The translations under genes were made by a program, and so were the position numbers. Below the pieces are notes generated by a model. It searched no databases. It worked only from the letters and a program-made list of their open reading frames with translations, and was not told where the DNA came from. From DVEG01 sp964405435 (lineage in GTDB: Bacteria > Cyanobacteriota > Cyanobacteriia > Cyanobacteriales > Oscillatoriaceae): DNA of 64,000 nt. The stretch's first letter is position 1. Each line of letters begins with the position of its first letter. The stretch is taken from NCBI GenBank assembly GCA_964405435.1, contig CAYOOD010000001.1, forward strand, positions 117,983 to 181,982. The letters run 5' to 3'. This document shows positions 1 to 7,951 of this stretch, piece after piece.

Positions 1-66
1 GGAAACGCGAGTTCCTGCAATCCAGTAACCGCCTTGGCGCTGTTCGACGTACTGTTTCGTTACCAT
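1..66 (-). CDS. DUF433 domain protein, N-terminal fragment
   Basis: The reverse strand opens with ATG at 66-64 and reads 22 codons to the window edge without a stop, so the gene is cut by the boundary. The residues contain GYWIAGTRVS, typical of the start of DUF433 proteins (small proteins often paired with PIN-type partners in toxin-antitoxin-like loci). The downstream partner, if any, lies outside the window. Only the N-terminus is visible, so the family call rests on one motif. Confidence 0.6.
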   Translation of the reverse strand, partial: MVTKQYVEQRQGGYWIAGTRVS

Positions 67-87
67 GATTTATCTCAGGTGCCGTTA

Positions 88-112
88 ATAGGGCGGGAAC
101 TGCCCGCCCTAT
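88..112 (-). terminator. Hairpin downstream of thiC
   Basis: An inverted repeat with 8 bp of perfect GC-rich stem (AGGGCGGG / CCCGCCCT, extended by A-T pairs) lies 8 bases past the thiC stop. No clear U-run follows on the reverse strand, so it may be a transcript-end stabiliser and not a canonical intrinsic terminator. Confidence 0.5.
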
Positions 113-119
113 TACTAGC

Positions 120-1493
120 TTAACCTTGCGTTACCGGCTCTTTCGCGAGGAACTTTTCGAGTTCTTCCAGGGCTTCGGCGTCAACTTTGGTCTGCATCGG
201 GCAGAATTTGGGGCCACACATCGAGCAGAATTCAGCAGTTTTGTAGATATCGGCTGGCAGGGTTTCGTCGTGGTACTCGCGAGCCCGATCGGGATCGAGG
301 GCGAGTTCAAATTGGCGATTCCAGTCGAAGTTGTAGCGGGCGCGAGAAAGTTCGTCGTCGCGATCGCGCGCGCCCGGGCGGTGCCGCGCAATATCCGCCG
401 CGTGCGCCGCAATCTTGTACGCAATCAAACCATTGCGCACGTCTTCGGCATTCGGCAGTCCGAGGTGTTCCTTCGGCGTGACGTAGCAGAGCATCGCCGT
501 GCCGTACCAACCCGCCATCGCCGCGCCAATCGCCGAGGTAATGTGGTCGTACCCGGGCGCAATGTCCGTCACCAGAGGGCCAAGCACATAGAAAGGCGCT
601 TCCGAGCACTCTTCCATCTGCTTTTTGACATTAAACTCGATTTGATCCATCGGAACGTGACCGGGACCTTCCACCATCACCTGCACGTCGTGTTCCCACG
701 CTTTGCGCGTCAACTGTCCGAGGGTTTTGAGTTCCGCGAGCTGGGCGTCGTCGGAGGCGTCGTGGGTGCAGCCGGGGCGCAGGGAATCTCCCAAACTGAA
801 CGAGACATCGTACTTCTTGAAAATTTCAATGATGTCCGCGAAGTGCGTGTAAAGGGGATTTTGCTTGTGGTGGTGCAGCATCCACTTGGCGATGATGCCG
901 CCGCCGCGAGAGACGATGCCGGTGAGGCGGGTTTTCACCAAAGGCAGGTGTTCAATCAAAATGCCCGCGTGGATCGTCATGTAATCGACCCCTTGCTGGG
1001 CGTGTTTTTCGATGACGTGCAGGAAATCATCGGGGGTGAGGTTTTCCATCCTGCCATAAACGCTTTCCAGCGCTTGGTACACCGGCACGGTGCCGATGGG
1101 AACCGGCGAGGCGTTGATGATGGCGGTGCGGATTTCATCCAGGTTGCCGCCGCCGGTGGATAAGTCCATGACGGTATCGGCACCGTATTTCACCGACAGT
1201 TTCAGCTTCTCGACTTCTTCGTCAATGTTTGAGGAGTTGGGAGACGCGCCGATATTGGCGTTCACCTTGCACTTGGAGGCAATGCCGATGCACATCGGCT
1301 CTAGGTTGGTGTGGTTGATGTTGGCGGGTATAATCATGCGTCCCCGCGCCACTTCTTCCCGTATCAGCTCGACGGGCAGGTGTTCCCGCTTTGCCACATA
1401 CTGCATCTCCTCGGTGATGACTCCCTGACGGGCGTAGTGCATTTGAGAGACATTACTCTGCCCGCGCCGCTTGGCAACCCATTCTGCTCGCAT
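120..1493 (-). CDS. thiC: Phosphomethylpyrimidine synthase ThiC
   Basis: This radical-SAM enzyme converts 5-aminoimidazole ribotide to HMP-phosphate, the pyrimidine half of thiamine, in the cytosol. At 457 residues it has full family length. Visible signatures include the N-terminal stretch around MRAEWVAKRRGQSNVSQMHY, the core motifs DTVMDLSTGGG and EGPGHVPMDQIE, and the C-terminal iron-sulfur motif CSMCGPKFCPM, whose three cysteines hold the 4Fe-4S cluster. A TPP riboswitch lies directly upstream, so expression should fall when thiamine pyrophosphate is abundant. The gene stands alone; neighbours are unrelated. Family identification is secure. Confidence 0.97.
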   Translation of the reverse strand: MRAEWVAKRRGQSNVSQMHYARQGVITEEMQYVAKREHLPVELIREEVARGRMIIPANINHTNLEPMCIGIASKCKVNANIGASPNSSNIDEEVEKLKLSVKYGADTVMDLSTGGGNLDEIRTAIINASPVPIGTVPVYQALESVYGRMENLTPDDFLHVIEKHAQQGVDYMTIHAGILIEHLPLVKTRLTGIVSRGGGIIAKWMLHHHKQNPLYTHFADIIEIFKKYDVSFSLGDSLRPGCTHDASDDAQLAELKTLGQLTRKAWEHDVQVMVEGPGHVPMDQIEFNVKKQMEECSEAPFYVLGPLVTDIAPGYDHITSAIGAAMAGWYGTAMLCYVTPKEHLGLPNAEDVRNGLIAYKIAAHAADIARHRPGARDRDDELSRARYNFDWNRQFELALDPDRAREYHDETLPADIYKTAEFCSMCGPKFCPMQTKVDAEALEELEKFLAKEPVTQG

Positions 1494-1511
1494 TGGTTTT
1501 TATCCTCTATA

Positions 1512-1600
1512 AACAGCTTCCCTCCGCCGGTATTACCCGGTGTCAGGTTCTAAGGGTGTAATCTCAGCCCGTTGCTGCGGGCACCCCTAGCTTGCTTGAG
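1512..1600 (-). promoter_or_regulatory. TPP riboswitch (THI element) of thiC
   Basis: On the reverse strand, between the thiC start and about 1600, the sequence carries the conserved TPP-aptamer segments in order: GGGGTGCC, GGCTGAGAT, ACCTGA and GGGTAATACC, followed by a closing GGAGGGAAGCTG. These are the pyrimidine- and pyrophosphate-sensing helices of the THI box. Placement about 20 bases before thiC fits translational control in bacteria. Boundaries are approximate. Confidence 0.93.
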
Positions 1601-1786
1601 GATATCACTTAGTCGGGGGGTGGATGAGGGCAGGGTAGCAAATCTTAATAAGGCAAGAGAGCGATCGCCTGTTGAAAAGGCTGGTGTGGCGGTGCCGGGG
1701 CGATGCCTGGATATTTTTACTCAATTCCCAGACAAACCCAAACTCTTTTAAAAGGCGATCGCTCCCCTGCATTCACAAGATGTCAA

Positions 1787-2542
1787 TTACACTTCATCAG
1801 GGTTAACCCCCAACTGGCGCAACCGTTCCGCCAAGCGATCGGCTCGTTGCCGTTCAATTTCCACTAACTCGTCGCCAGTCAGCAATAAATTCCCTTGAGA
1901 ATCCCACCAGCGCAACCAAGGCAACTCCATATTTTCATATCGCCCTTGCCAAATTCCCAACTCAACGCCCAGCGGCGGAATCGGATAGTGTCCCCGTTCG
2001 TTGGGAGCCATTTGCTCGTAGCGACCGTTGATTAGCTGATAAACTTCTACTTGGGCTTTTTTCACTTCATAGATGCCGTAGAAAGGCACTCTAATCGCTT
2101 GTTCGTATACCCAAAATTTGCCTGCATTTCGCGCGTCTTCCCGGCTGGCAAGGGGAGGCGGGGTTCTGTCTCGCTCCTCCGCACCATTCCCCGATACAAA
2201 TTCCAGAACGATTAGGGGTGCAACGTATTCCTGCCACAAAACATAGGAACGCCGCACCTGCCCATTTAACATCGGCGGCACGTTGGGAACGTAAAACCAA
2301 TCGGGTGCCTCTGCGCCTCTTTCTGGCGGCTCGGTTAAGCGCCAATAAATGCCGCAGTCTTGCCCGATGCAATATTGTCCGTCTGGGTGCAATTGTTGCA
2401 ATACCTGTCGGATAGAATTGCTGAGGATGTCGCTTTGCGGACGTTCTTGAAAGTTTTTCACAAAAGTCCCGTCTGATTCTGGTAGCTGGGTATGGTCTGG
2501 AAGAGAGGTTATTTCCAGTTCTGCGGGTTTGGAAAGAGTCAT
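1787..2542 (-). CDS. Uma2-family (DUF820) putative endonuclease-fold protein
   Basis: A 251-residue protein of the large Uma2/DUF820 family, which has many copies in cyanobacteria and a PD-(D/E)XK nuclease-like fold; no physiological role is established. Visible family features are APDWFYVPNV around residue 80, the strand LIVLEFVS with the conserved acidic residue, the YEQAIRVPFYGIYEV segment, and a C-terminal helix rich in ERQRADRLAERLR. The length is slightly longer than the usual ~190-240 because of a variable N-terminal segment. It is flanked by intergenic DNA and appears to be a single-gene unit. Confidence 0.85.
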   Translation of the reverse strand: MTLSKPAELEITSLPDHTQLPESDGTFVKNFQERPQSDILSNSIRQVLQQLHPDGQYCIGQDCGIYWRLTEPPERGAEAPDWFYVPNVPPMLNGQVRRSYVLWQEYVAPLIVLEFVSGNGAEERDRTPPPLASREDARNAGKFWVYEQAIRVPFYGIYEVKKAQVEVYQLINGRYEQMAPNERGHYPIPPLGVELGIWQGRYENMELPWLRWWDSQGNLLLTGDELVEIERQRADRLAERLRQLGVNPDEV

Positions 2543-2620
2543 AGGAAATCCTCTATTTATTGAGGGTTATTTGATTATAGCTTAAATTTTTCTCTTTTTT
2601 TACACTTAGCAATTCTGGAA

Positions 2621-2653
2621 TAAAAAAAAAGATTAGGGGCGCTCGAACGCCCC
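2621..2653 (-). terminator. Rho-independent terminator
   Basis: Reading the reverse strand, a GGGGCG/CGCCCC stem with a six-base loop at 2636-2653 is followed after five bases by a run of nine T (the A-run at 2621-2630). It lies 38 bases past the stop of the 80-residue membrane protein gene and is a textbook intrinsic terminator for it. Confidence 0.8.
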
Positions 2654-2690
2654 CAATGAACGAAGTTTTAGAAAAGCGATCGCCTGCCAA

Positions 2691-2933
2691 TCAATTTGGA
2701 TTCAATCGCTTGGAAATCCAACTAATAATGCCACTTAGAAGCGCCCCAGCCATGAGAATGCCGATCGCTGGAGTAAAGACGGGCTCCCAGAGTTTGTACC
2801 AGAGGTCGAGTCCGAGGTTTAATTTAGCCCCTCGCCCGATCACGGCGATCGCCAGCCACGCGAAACTGAGCAATACTAAAAATACATCGGCTACTAGAAA
2901 TAGATTTAGCCAGTCGAGGAGTTTGTCTTTCAT
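2691..2933 (-). CDS. Small two-helix membrane protein, unknown function
   Basis: An 80-residue protein, not recognised as a named family. Two hydrophobic segments are clear: residues about 10-33 (LFLVADVFLVLLSFAWLAIAVIG) and about 52-72 (VFTPAIGILMAGALLSGIIS). The N-terminus starts MKDKLLDW and the C-terminus is short and basic (KRLNPN), so it is probably a small integral membrane protein. A strong terminator follows, which supports the gene being real and singly transcribed. Confidence 0.7.
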   Translation of the reverse strand: MKDKLLDWLNLFLVADVFLVLLSFAWLAIAVIGRGAKLNLGLDLWYKLWEPVFTPAIGILMAGALLSGIISWISKRLNPN

Positions 2934-3014
2934 TGGTTTTAGATGCTACTTCACGCCTTATCGATTTTAAATTTTAGAGGAAATTTGAGCGTTTAAATTT
3001 TATGAAAAAGTTCG

Positions 3015-3034
3015 CCGGGGGAATTTGCCCCCGG
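3015..3034 (-). terminator. Possible terminator hairpin
   Basis: A perfect 7-bp stem CCGGGGG/CCCCCGG with loop AATTTG lies about 65 bases past the stop of the reverse-strand gene at 3100. On that strand it is followed within five bases by a short T stretch (CGAACTTTTTC), so it may terminate that transcript. Confidence 0.5.
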
Positions 3035-3099
3035 TTGTGGTAGAATGCGCTTGCAACTAGGCGCTGAGAGAAGGGCAGGGGCAATCGCCCGCGCCAGGA

Positions 3100-3426
3100 T
3101 TACGCGCCTCTGAGCAAGCGAACCATGCTGCGGGAATGGGCGATCGCCCAGAAGTTGATGGCCATACAAACTGCAGCCAGGGTCAGCAGGATGTAAGTGG
3201 GAGCCATGACAACGCCCACGACAAACCAACTCAAAACGTGAAGTACCATGATGAGAGCGGGGGCGATCGCGAACAGAGCCGCGCGGTTCACCTCAACTTG
3301 AGGGCGGCGCAGTGCCGTCAGGATCAGAGTCGCGAGCGTGGCTGCCAGGTTGGCAGGCACCAGAAACGCACAAATCGCGATGCAGTTGGCATGAGAGAAA
3401 TCGAGCAGGGTATTTAAGTCAAACAT
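3100..3426 (-). CDS. Hypothetical membrane protein
   Basis: 108 residues with three hydrophobic segments: about 15-40 (CIAICAFLVPANLAATLATLIL), about 52-72 (ALFAIAPALIMVLHVLSWFVV) and about 76-96. It starts MFDLNTLLDFSHANC and ends with a basic tail RSMVRLLRGA. The family is not recognised. It is transcribed divergently from the 40-residue ORF at 3468, with 41 bases between starts, so the two may share a control region. Confidence 0.72.
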   Translation of the reverse strand: MFDLNTLLDFSHANCIAICAFLVPANLAATLATLILTALRRPQVEVNRAALFAIAPALIMVLHVLSWFVVGVVMAPTYILLTLAAVCMAINFWAIAHSRSMVRLLRGA

Positions 3427-3467
3427 GATTAAAAAACGATAATCTGGTGTTAGTTTATCGAAATATC

Positions 3468-3590
3468 ATGCGTCCAATGGAAAATACGGCTTCGCTCGAT
3501 TTAATTGCAGGCGGGTTGGCGATCGCCATTATCATCGGCGGGTTCCTGATGATGTTCACCAGCGTCTTTACCACCAAAGCGAAAAAATAA
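3468..3590 (+). CDS. Tiny single-helix membrane protein (40 aa)
   Basis: ATG at 3468 opens a 40-residue ORF ending TAA at 3590. The protein has a short polar N-terminus (MRPMENTASLD), one strongly hydrophobic helix of about 22 residues with glycines (LIAGGLAIAIIIGGFLMM), and a basic C-terminus (TTKAKK). This architecture is that of small cyanobacterial subunits of photosystem, cytochrome b6f or NDH-1 complexes, but the sequence does not match PsbX, PsbY, PsaM, PetG, PetL, PetM or PetN as I know them. A HIP1 site lies inside it. No strong Shine-Dalgarno is visible. Function is unknown. Confidence 0.55.
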   Translation: MRPMENTASLDLIAGGLAIAIIIGGFLMMFTSVFTTKAKK

Positions 3591-3739
3591 AGGCCATTGA
3601 GCCCCCGACTGGCCAATATCGAGCCCCATTCCTCAGCCGTATCGGAACCTTGTTTCGGGAACTCCATCGACTCGGTAGGGATTCGATATCATAAAAAAGA
3701 TTTAAACCAGTTAGCTTCGATATTCAATTTCGATTCGCA

Positions 3740-4390
3740 ATGCAAACAACCAAGTCAATCGGTAAACTCGCCGTCAGCGCAGCGCTAGCTTTAGCACTAG
3801 GGCCTTTGGGCGCAGCCGTTGCACGGGCACAAGAGGTGTTCGATCCTATCTTCTTGCTCGATGCAACCTGCATCAGTGCTGGCCCGGGCCGCTGGCGCTA
3901 CGATGTTAAAAATGTTTCCGTAGGGCGAGCGGTCTATAAATCATATTGGTACATGGGTCCCGGCACCGATTATTCCGCAATGACCTGCCGCATCAGACCG
4001 GAGAATCCTGACGAAAGAGATTATAACTTCCAAACCCTATCGCTGGCATTTGGAATGCGCGATAACGACGCGGGCAGCCCGGGGGCAACGGTTACGGTTT
4101 ATTTAGATGGAAAGCGCGGCCCCTCGAAGAGCGTGCTGCCGGGACAGAAAGAGCGCATCGAAGTCAATATTACCAATGTCAGCAATGTTTCTGTAGAAAC
4201 CGAGTGCAATGACAAGGTAAGATATTGCGATCGCGTCTACTTCTGGCAAGGTTCGCTGCAACCTGCGCCGCTGCCGCCAAATCCGGACACGAGCCAGCCT
4301 ATCCCGCCCCCTCCATCCGACGGCAGCACCAACGAACTGCCTGCCCTGCCCCCACCCCCTCCTATCAATTCTCCCAATCAACCGCTCTAA
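3740..4390 (+). CDS. Secreted hypothetical protein with Pro-rich tail
   Basis: 216 residues. The N-terminus is a clear Sec signal peptide (KLAVSAALALALGPLGAAV then a cleavage-like ARAQE), so the protein is probably periplasmic. The mature region contains several cysteines (ATCISAG, MTCRIRP, TECNDKVRYCDR) that could form disulfides, and the last ~45 residues are proline-rich (repeated PPPP and PNPDTSQPIPPPP), a likely disordered wall- or surface-facing tail. The family is not recognised. The next gene starts 15 bases after the stop, suggesting co-transcription. Confidence 0.75.
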   Translation: MQTTKSIGKLAVSAALALALGPLGAAVARAQEVFDPIFLLDATCISAGPGRWRYDVKNVSVGRAVYKSYWYMGPGTDYSAMTCRIRPENPDERDYNFQTLSLAFGMRDNDAGSPGATVTVYLDGKRGPSKSVLPGQKERIEVNITNVSNVSVETECNDKVRYCDRVYFWQGSLQPAPLPPNPDTSQPIPPPPSDGSTNELPALPPPPPINSPNQPL

Positions 4391-4405
4391 AGCGAACCAG
4401 CTCCA

Positions 4406-4798
4406 ATGAAGCCCAAAATCAAAAACACGATCGCGTGGCAGCAAGCAGAATTGTTGATGCAACCGGCGCTCATCCGCCTGATCGACAACCTGCGAAAAAA
4501 GCTGGAAGAATCTGTCTGGCAAGCAACCTATGAAGAGGTGCAGCTGCCCGTTCCCGGCTACCAACTGTGCTTGCAGCATCAAGACCAGCAAATCAGGGTA
4601 AATATGTGGGAATTGTGCTATCAAATCTGCTTCAGCAATTACCGCCACTCTCATGCGGCAATGGAGAGCGTGGAAGTTGACATCGATACCAGTCTCATCG
4701 ACGAAACAACCGGAGATGTCGATTGGAATCGGCTCGACGAAAAAGCGAAGCAGGTTGTAGAGGAGGTTTTTGCTAGCTTGCCAGCGATCGGGGCGTGA
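4406..4798 (+). CDS. Conserved cyanobacterial hypothetical protein
   Basis: 130 residues, soluble, no signal peptide. It begins MKPKIKNTIAWQQAELLMQP, has a central segment with aromatic and cysteine residues (ELCYQICFSNYRH) and an acidic C-terminal half ending in DVDWNRLDEKAKQVVEEVF. It resembles a family of short uncharacterised cyanobacterial proteins, but I cannot name it. It lies 15 bases after the secreted protein gene and is probably in the same operon. Confidence 0.75.
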   Translation: MKPKIKNTIAWQQAELLMQPALIRLIDNLRKKLEESVWQATYEEVQLPVPGYQLCLQHQDQQIRVNMWELCYQICFSNYRHSHAAMESVEVDIDTSLIDETTGDVDWNRLDEKAKQVVEEVFASLPAIGA

Positions 4799-4826
4799 CG
4801 GGAAAGCGATTTTTTTTGCTAAAAGA

Positions 4827-4843
4827 ACCCCAATAATCGGGGT
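4827..4843 (-). terminator. Possible terminator of the toxin-antitoxin operon
   Basis: The reverse strand reads ACCCC-GATTATT-GGGGT followed by TCTTTT, about 130 bases beyond the stop of the PIN-domain gene. The stem is only 5 bp, so this is a weak candidate. Confidence 0.35.
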
Positions 4844-4976
4844 GCATTTCCAATTTTATCTGGTTGATAAATTACTGTTTAATTCTCACACAATAGTAGG
4901 GGCACGGCATCGCCGTGCCTCTTACAATTTTTATAATTTTTTAGGGATAAGCGTAGATTTCGCGCCCCTTTGCCGT

Positions 4977-5486
4977 TCAAACTATCTCAGACAGCACAAC
5001 CACTTCAAGTCCGGGAAGCGATCGCAACCGAGCATCATTGGTTAAAAATGTCTCGCAGCCCGTTAAAATCGCTGTGGCTCCGTGAATCGCATCTGGCAGT
5101 CGGAGGTTAGCGATCGCCCGCAATCTCGCAGCTTCAACCAACACCTCCCGGCTCACTGAAACAACCTCAAGCGCGTCGGAATTTTGCAAAGCTTGCTGAT
5201 AAACTGTCTGCCTCTCTACGTTTTCGTCCATAAAAGGTCTGACGAGAACTTCTGCTAAAGTCAACTCGCTGGTGACTGCTCTGAGAGTCCCTTCGTCAAG
5301 GCGCTCAAACAATTCACTTAGCGCCTCAACAAAAGCCGGGTATGCCTCTAACGCATAGATGAAAATGTTTGTATCTAAATGACGCGATCGCCCCGAATTG
5401 CATTTAAGATAACCAACTGTCTCGATCCCTGCTAATAAACTCGTCCGCTTCCTTTGGCGTTGCGAATCCTCCCTTTGCCGTACCAA
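4977..5486 (-). CDS. PIN-domain ribonuclease toxin (VapC-like), start uncertain
   Basis: The protein has the PIN-domain order of acidic residues: HLDTNIFIYALE (first Asp), SELTLAEVLVRP (Glu), RLPDAIHGATAILTGCETFLTNDARL (last Asps) and a final GLEVVVL strand. Such proteins are metal-dependent RNases neutralised by the upstream antitoxin. The only in-frame start codon is at 5486, deep inside the antitoxin gene, which would add about 30 unrelated residues. An ATG directly after the antitoxin stop (5402-5400) is in another frame, separated from the PIN frame by a HIP1-containing stretch. The N-terminus is therefore either frameshifted or initiated unusually. Confidence 0.75.
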   Translation of the reverse strand: MVRQREDSQRQRKRTSLLAGIETVGYLKCNSGRSRHLDTNIFIYALEAYPAFVEALSELFERLDEGTLRAVTSELTLAEVLVRPFMDENVERQTVYQQALQNSDALEVVSVSREVLVEAARLRAIANLRLPDAIHGATAILTGCETFLTNDARLRSLPGLEVVVLSEIV

Positions 5487-5634
5487 TGAAACTGGTTAAA
5501 GAACGCTGTTTTTTAGGAGGCGTTCCCAGAATCACGATTACATCTGCAACCGCTCCTTCTGGCAAATCAGGCGATTGAATTTCAATTACACCACCCGGTT
5601 GTATAACGCATGTTTGCCTCAAAGCTTGGTTCAT
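5404..5634 (-). CDS. Antitoxin partner of PIN toxin
   Basis: A 76-residue protein upstream of the PIN toxin. The N-terminal half is a small beta-rich region (VIQPGGVIEIQSPDLPEGAVADVIVIL) resembling cyanobacterial VapB/DUF2281-type antitoxins. The C-terminal half contains LTSFIGTAKGGFATPKEADEFISRDRDSW, the typical toxin-wrapping segment ending in a basic-acidic helix. Gene order (antitoxin first) and near-overlap with the toxin support the assignment. Autoregulation is expected from the family but no operator was identified. Confidence 0.75.
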   Translation of the reverse strand: MNQALRQTCVIQPGGVIEIQSPDLPEGAVADVIVILGTPPKKQRSLTSFIGTAKGGFATPKEADEFISRDRDSWLS

Positions 5635-5982
5635 TGCCGCCTCTCCTTTTTATCTCCATAATGGGACTGTATAACCTCACTTTAGTCTTCCGCTGCCCCT
5701 ACAGCCTTACGATTCGTTCCAGGGCGGGCACGGAGGCACCGCCCCTACAGCCTAGTAACGCAGACTGGGAGGCTTTGCCTCCCGATGAATGACGGTGCCT
5801 AAAATTGTTATAATAACACATTTGTGCAGCTAAAGTAAAGATACGCTAGAAGGTGGAAGGGCGGGGCAGGTAAAGATTGTCTTTCGGCGTGCAGGGATTT
5901 TGGGGAGAAGAAAGCCCCTACAGCCGATATTTGAACAAGAGAAAAGGGTAAAATAAGTGCGATCGCGCTTTTTGGCTCCGCC
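5635..5982. other. Intergenic region upstream of kinase 1
   Basis: No convincing gene. It holds a short GC-rich dispersed repeat (5722-5748) and, from about 5921, the start of a segment (CAGCCGATATTTGAACAAGA and on to the start codon) that recurs at 7889 before the second kinase. The tandem duplication therefore includes the 5' flank, so both kinases may have the same promoter. Confidence 0.6.
5722..5748. repeat. Dispersed GC-rich repeat copy
   Basis: A 27-base partly palindromic sequence beginning GGGCGGGCACGG and ending CACCGCCCCTAC. A copy with one mismatch lies at 59253-59279 inside a coding sequence, and related pieces occur near 4898 and 45126. Confidence 0.65.
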
Positions 5983-7806
5983 ATGATTTACTGCCTCAAC
6001 CCCACCTGCGAGCAACCCCAAAATCCCGATACGAATAAATTTTGCCACAGTTGCGGGAAAGAATTGCAGCCGCTTCTGAGAGGGCGCTACCGCATCAAAA
6101 ATGCGATCGGGCAGGGGGGATTTGGCAAAACTTATCTCGCAGAAGACGAAGAAAGATGTCAAGCCCACTGCGTCGTCAAGCAATTCGCGCCCGTACCGCA
6201 GATGCAAACCAATCCCCAGGTACTCCAAAAAGCAGCAGAACTGTTTAATCAAGAAGCTCAACGACTCCTGCAACTAGAAGGACATCCTCAAATCCCAACT
6301 TTATACGCTTACTTTGAGGAAAATAATTACCTGTATTTAGTGCAGCAGTTTATCAAGGGCAAAACCTTGATGGAGGAGTTCGAGGAAAACGGGACTTTCA
6401 GCGAAACTCAGATAACCGAACTGCTGGAAGATTTATTGCCAGTGCTGGATTTCGTGCATCAGCGCGGCGTCATTCACCGAGATATCAAACCAGCGAATAT
6501 CATCCGCCGGGAAAATGACAGCAAACTGGTATTGATTGATTTTGGAGTAGCGAAGCAGGCAGCGGGGATTTCGCCAACCCAACAACAGGGGACAACAGTA
6601 GGAACTGTCGGCTATGCTCCGATGGAACAAGTTATGCGGGGTGTTGTCTATGCTGCCAGCGATTTGTATAGTTTGGCGGTGACATGCGTGCGGTTGATGA
6701 CGGGAGAATTTCCAAAAGCCGACGGTTCGGACGCTCTCTATGATGTTATAGAAGCTCGCTGGATGTGGCGAGAAAATCTGCCGCTCGGCGCAAGTGTCAG
6801 CGTGCAGTTAGGGCAGATATTGGATAAGCTGTTAAAAGATTATGTGAAAGAACGATATCAGTCAGCCGCAGAAGTTTTAGCGGCTTTGAAGGGTTCCGTT
6901 TCTGCTGTTTCTGCTGCACTGCCCAAAACCCATTCCCAAAATTCTCCTTCTATATTACTGTTAACATTTGACTTTGAGGTAGTAACAGTCAATTCGCGGG
7001 GGAAGGAAATCAACCGCCAGCGCCGCCAAGCAGAATTTTTTAGCGAAAATTTGGGAAGCGGAGTGATTCTGGAAATGGTGGCGATACCGGGGGGAACGTT
7101 CTTAATGGGTTCGCCGTTTACAGAGAAAGAGCGCGTCAACGATGAAAGCCCGCCGCACCCCGTCAGCATACAACCCTTTTTCATGGGAAAATACACCGTC
7201 ACGCAGGCACAATGGCGGGCAGTTGCAGCTTTGCCCGACATCAACATATCGCTGAAACTCAATCCATCGGAATTTAAAGGGGATACTCTGCCGGTGGAGT
7301 CAATATCTTGGGAAGAGGCGGTGGAATTTTGCGCGCGGCTGAGCAAAAAAACCGGGCGTGCTTACCGACTGCCGAGCGAGGCAGAATGGGAATATGCCTG
7401 TCGCGCCGGAACGACAACGCCGTTTCATTTCGGAGAGACTATTACGCCAGATTTGGCGAATTATAACGGCAATTCTCCCTACGGAAATGCTCCAAAGGGA
7501 ACGTATCGCCAGCAAACAACACCCGTGGGTACTTTTCCGCCTAATGCTTTTGGTTTGTACGACATGCACGGGAATGTCTGGGAACGGTGTGCTGATTCTT
7601 GGCACGATAATTACAAGGGAGCGCCTGGGGATGGGAGCGTGTGGGAATTGGGCGGCGAGACAAATTGGCGAGTACCGCGTGGGGGTTCGTGGTTTAATAG
7701 TGCGGTTAATTGCCGCAGTGCCAACCGCTGCAGGTTCTATGGGGGCAGCAGGAATGGTAAGTACGGTTTTCGCGTAGCGGGAGCGCGTCTGCTGCCAGTG
7801 CCCTAG
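5983..7806 (+). CDS. Ser/Thr protein kinase with C-terminal FGE/C-type-lectin domain (copy 1)
   Basis: 607 residues. Residues 4-24 form a zinc ribbon (C4, C9, C21, C24). The kinase domain spans about 35-300 with glycine loop GQGGFGKTYLAE, catalytic loop HRDIKPANI near 163 and DFGVAKQ. After a linker, residues about 355-607 are a formylglycine-generating-enzyme-like domain (GGTFLMGSP, RLPSEAEWEYACRAG, YDMHGNVWE, RGGSW...GFRVA). The two active-site cysteines of true FGE near its C-terminus are not in the equivalent places, so it is more likely a C-type-lectin-fold binding module than an oxidase. Its last ~100 bases look like a diversity-generating-retroelement variable region. The gene is duplicated at 7952. 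Confidence 0.93.
   Translation: MIYCLNPTCEQPQNPDTNKFCHSCGKELQPLLRGRYRIKNAIGQGGFGKTYLAEDEERCQAHCVVKQFAPVPQMQTNPQVLQKAAELFNQEAQRLLQLEGHPQIPTLYAYFEENNYLYLVQQFIKGKTLMEEFEENGTFSETQITELLEDLLPVLDFVHQRGVIHRDIKPANIIRRENDSKLVLIDFGVAKQAAGISPTQQQGTTVGTVGYAPMEQVMRGVVYAASDLYSLAVTCVRLMTGEFPKADGSDALYDVIEARWMWRENLPLGASVSVQLGQILDKLLKDYVKERYQSAAEVLAALKGSVSAVSAALPKTHSQNSPSILLLTFDFEVVTVNSRGKEINRQRRQAEFFSENLGSGVILEMVAIPGGTFLMGSPFTEKERVNDESPPHPVSIQPFFMGKYTVTQAQWRAVAALPDINISLKLNPSEFKGDTLPVESISWEEAVEFCARLSKKTGRAYRLPSEAEWEYACRAGTTTPFHFGETITPDLANYNGNSPYGNAPKGTYRQQTTPVGTFPPNAFGLYDMHGNVWERCADSWHDNYKGAPGDGSVWELGGETNWRVPRGGSWFNSAVNCRSANRCRFYGGSRNGKYGFRVAGARLLPVP
6653..6875 (+). repeat. 223-bp segment identical to 8619-8841
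   Basis: Within the kinase domain, this stretch and its counterpart in the downstream paralogue are identical base for base when read by eye, although flanking parts of the two genes carry many silent and non-silent differences. This points to recent gene conversion or selection for an identical kinase C-lobe. Confidence 0.8.
7681..7779 (+). other. Candidate DGR variable region VR1
   Basis: The codons run from the GGSW anchor (7681-7692) through the variable stretch 7693-7761 to the invariant TACGGTTTTCGCGTAGCG (7762-7779). Most differences from VR2 fall at positions where one copy has A. It encodes the ligand-facing loop of a lectin-fold domain (RGGSW...CRSANR...GFRVA), the layout of DGR target proteins. 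No template repeat was found nearby. Confidence 0.65.
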
Positions 7807-7951
7807 TGCAAGTTGTGAGGATTTTCTTTTCGACGGTTTTGCCCTCTTTTCTTTTTCTTATCGGGTTCGCGACAGCATTTTTTGGGAACAGCCGATATTT
7901 GAACAAGAGGAAAGGGTAAAATAAGTGCGATCGCACTCGTCACGCTCTGCC

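Noticed and set aside
126..1163. 345-codon + strand ORF opposite thiC
   Set aside because: Antisense of a securely identified gene; composition biased as expected for a shadow frame of a GC-rich gene.
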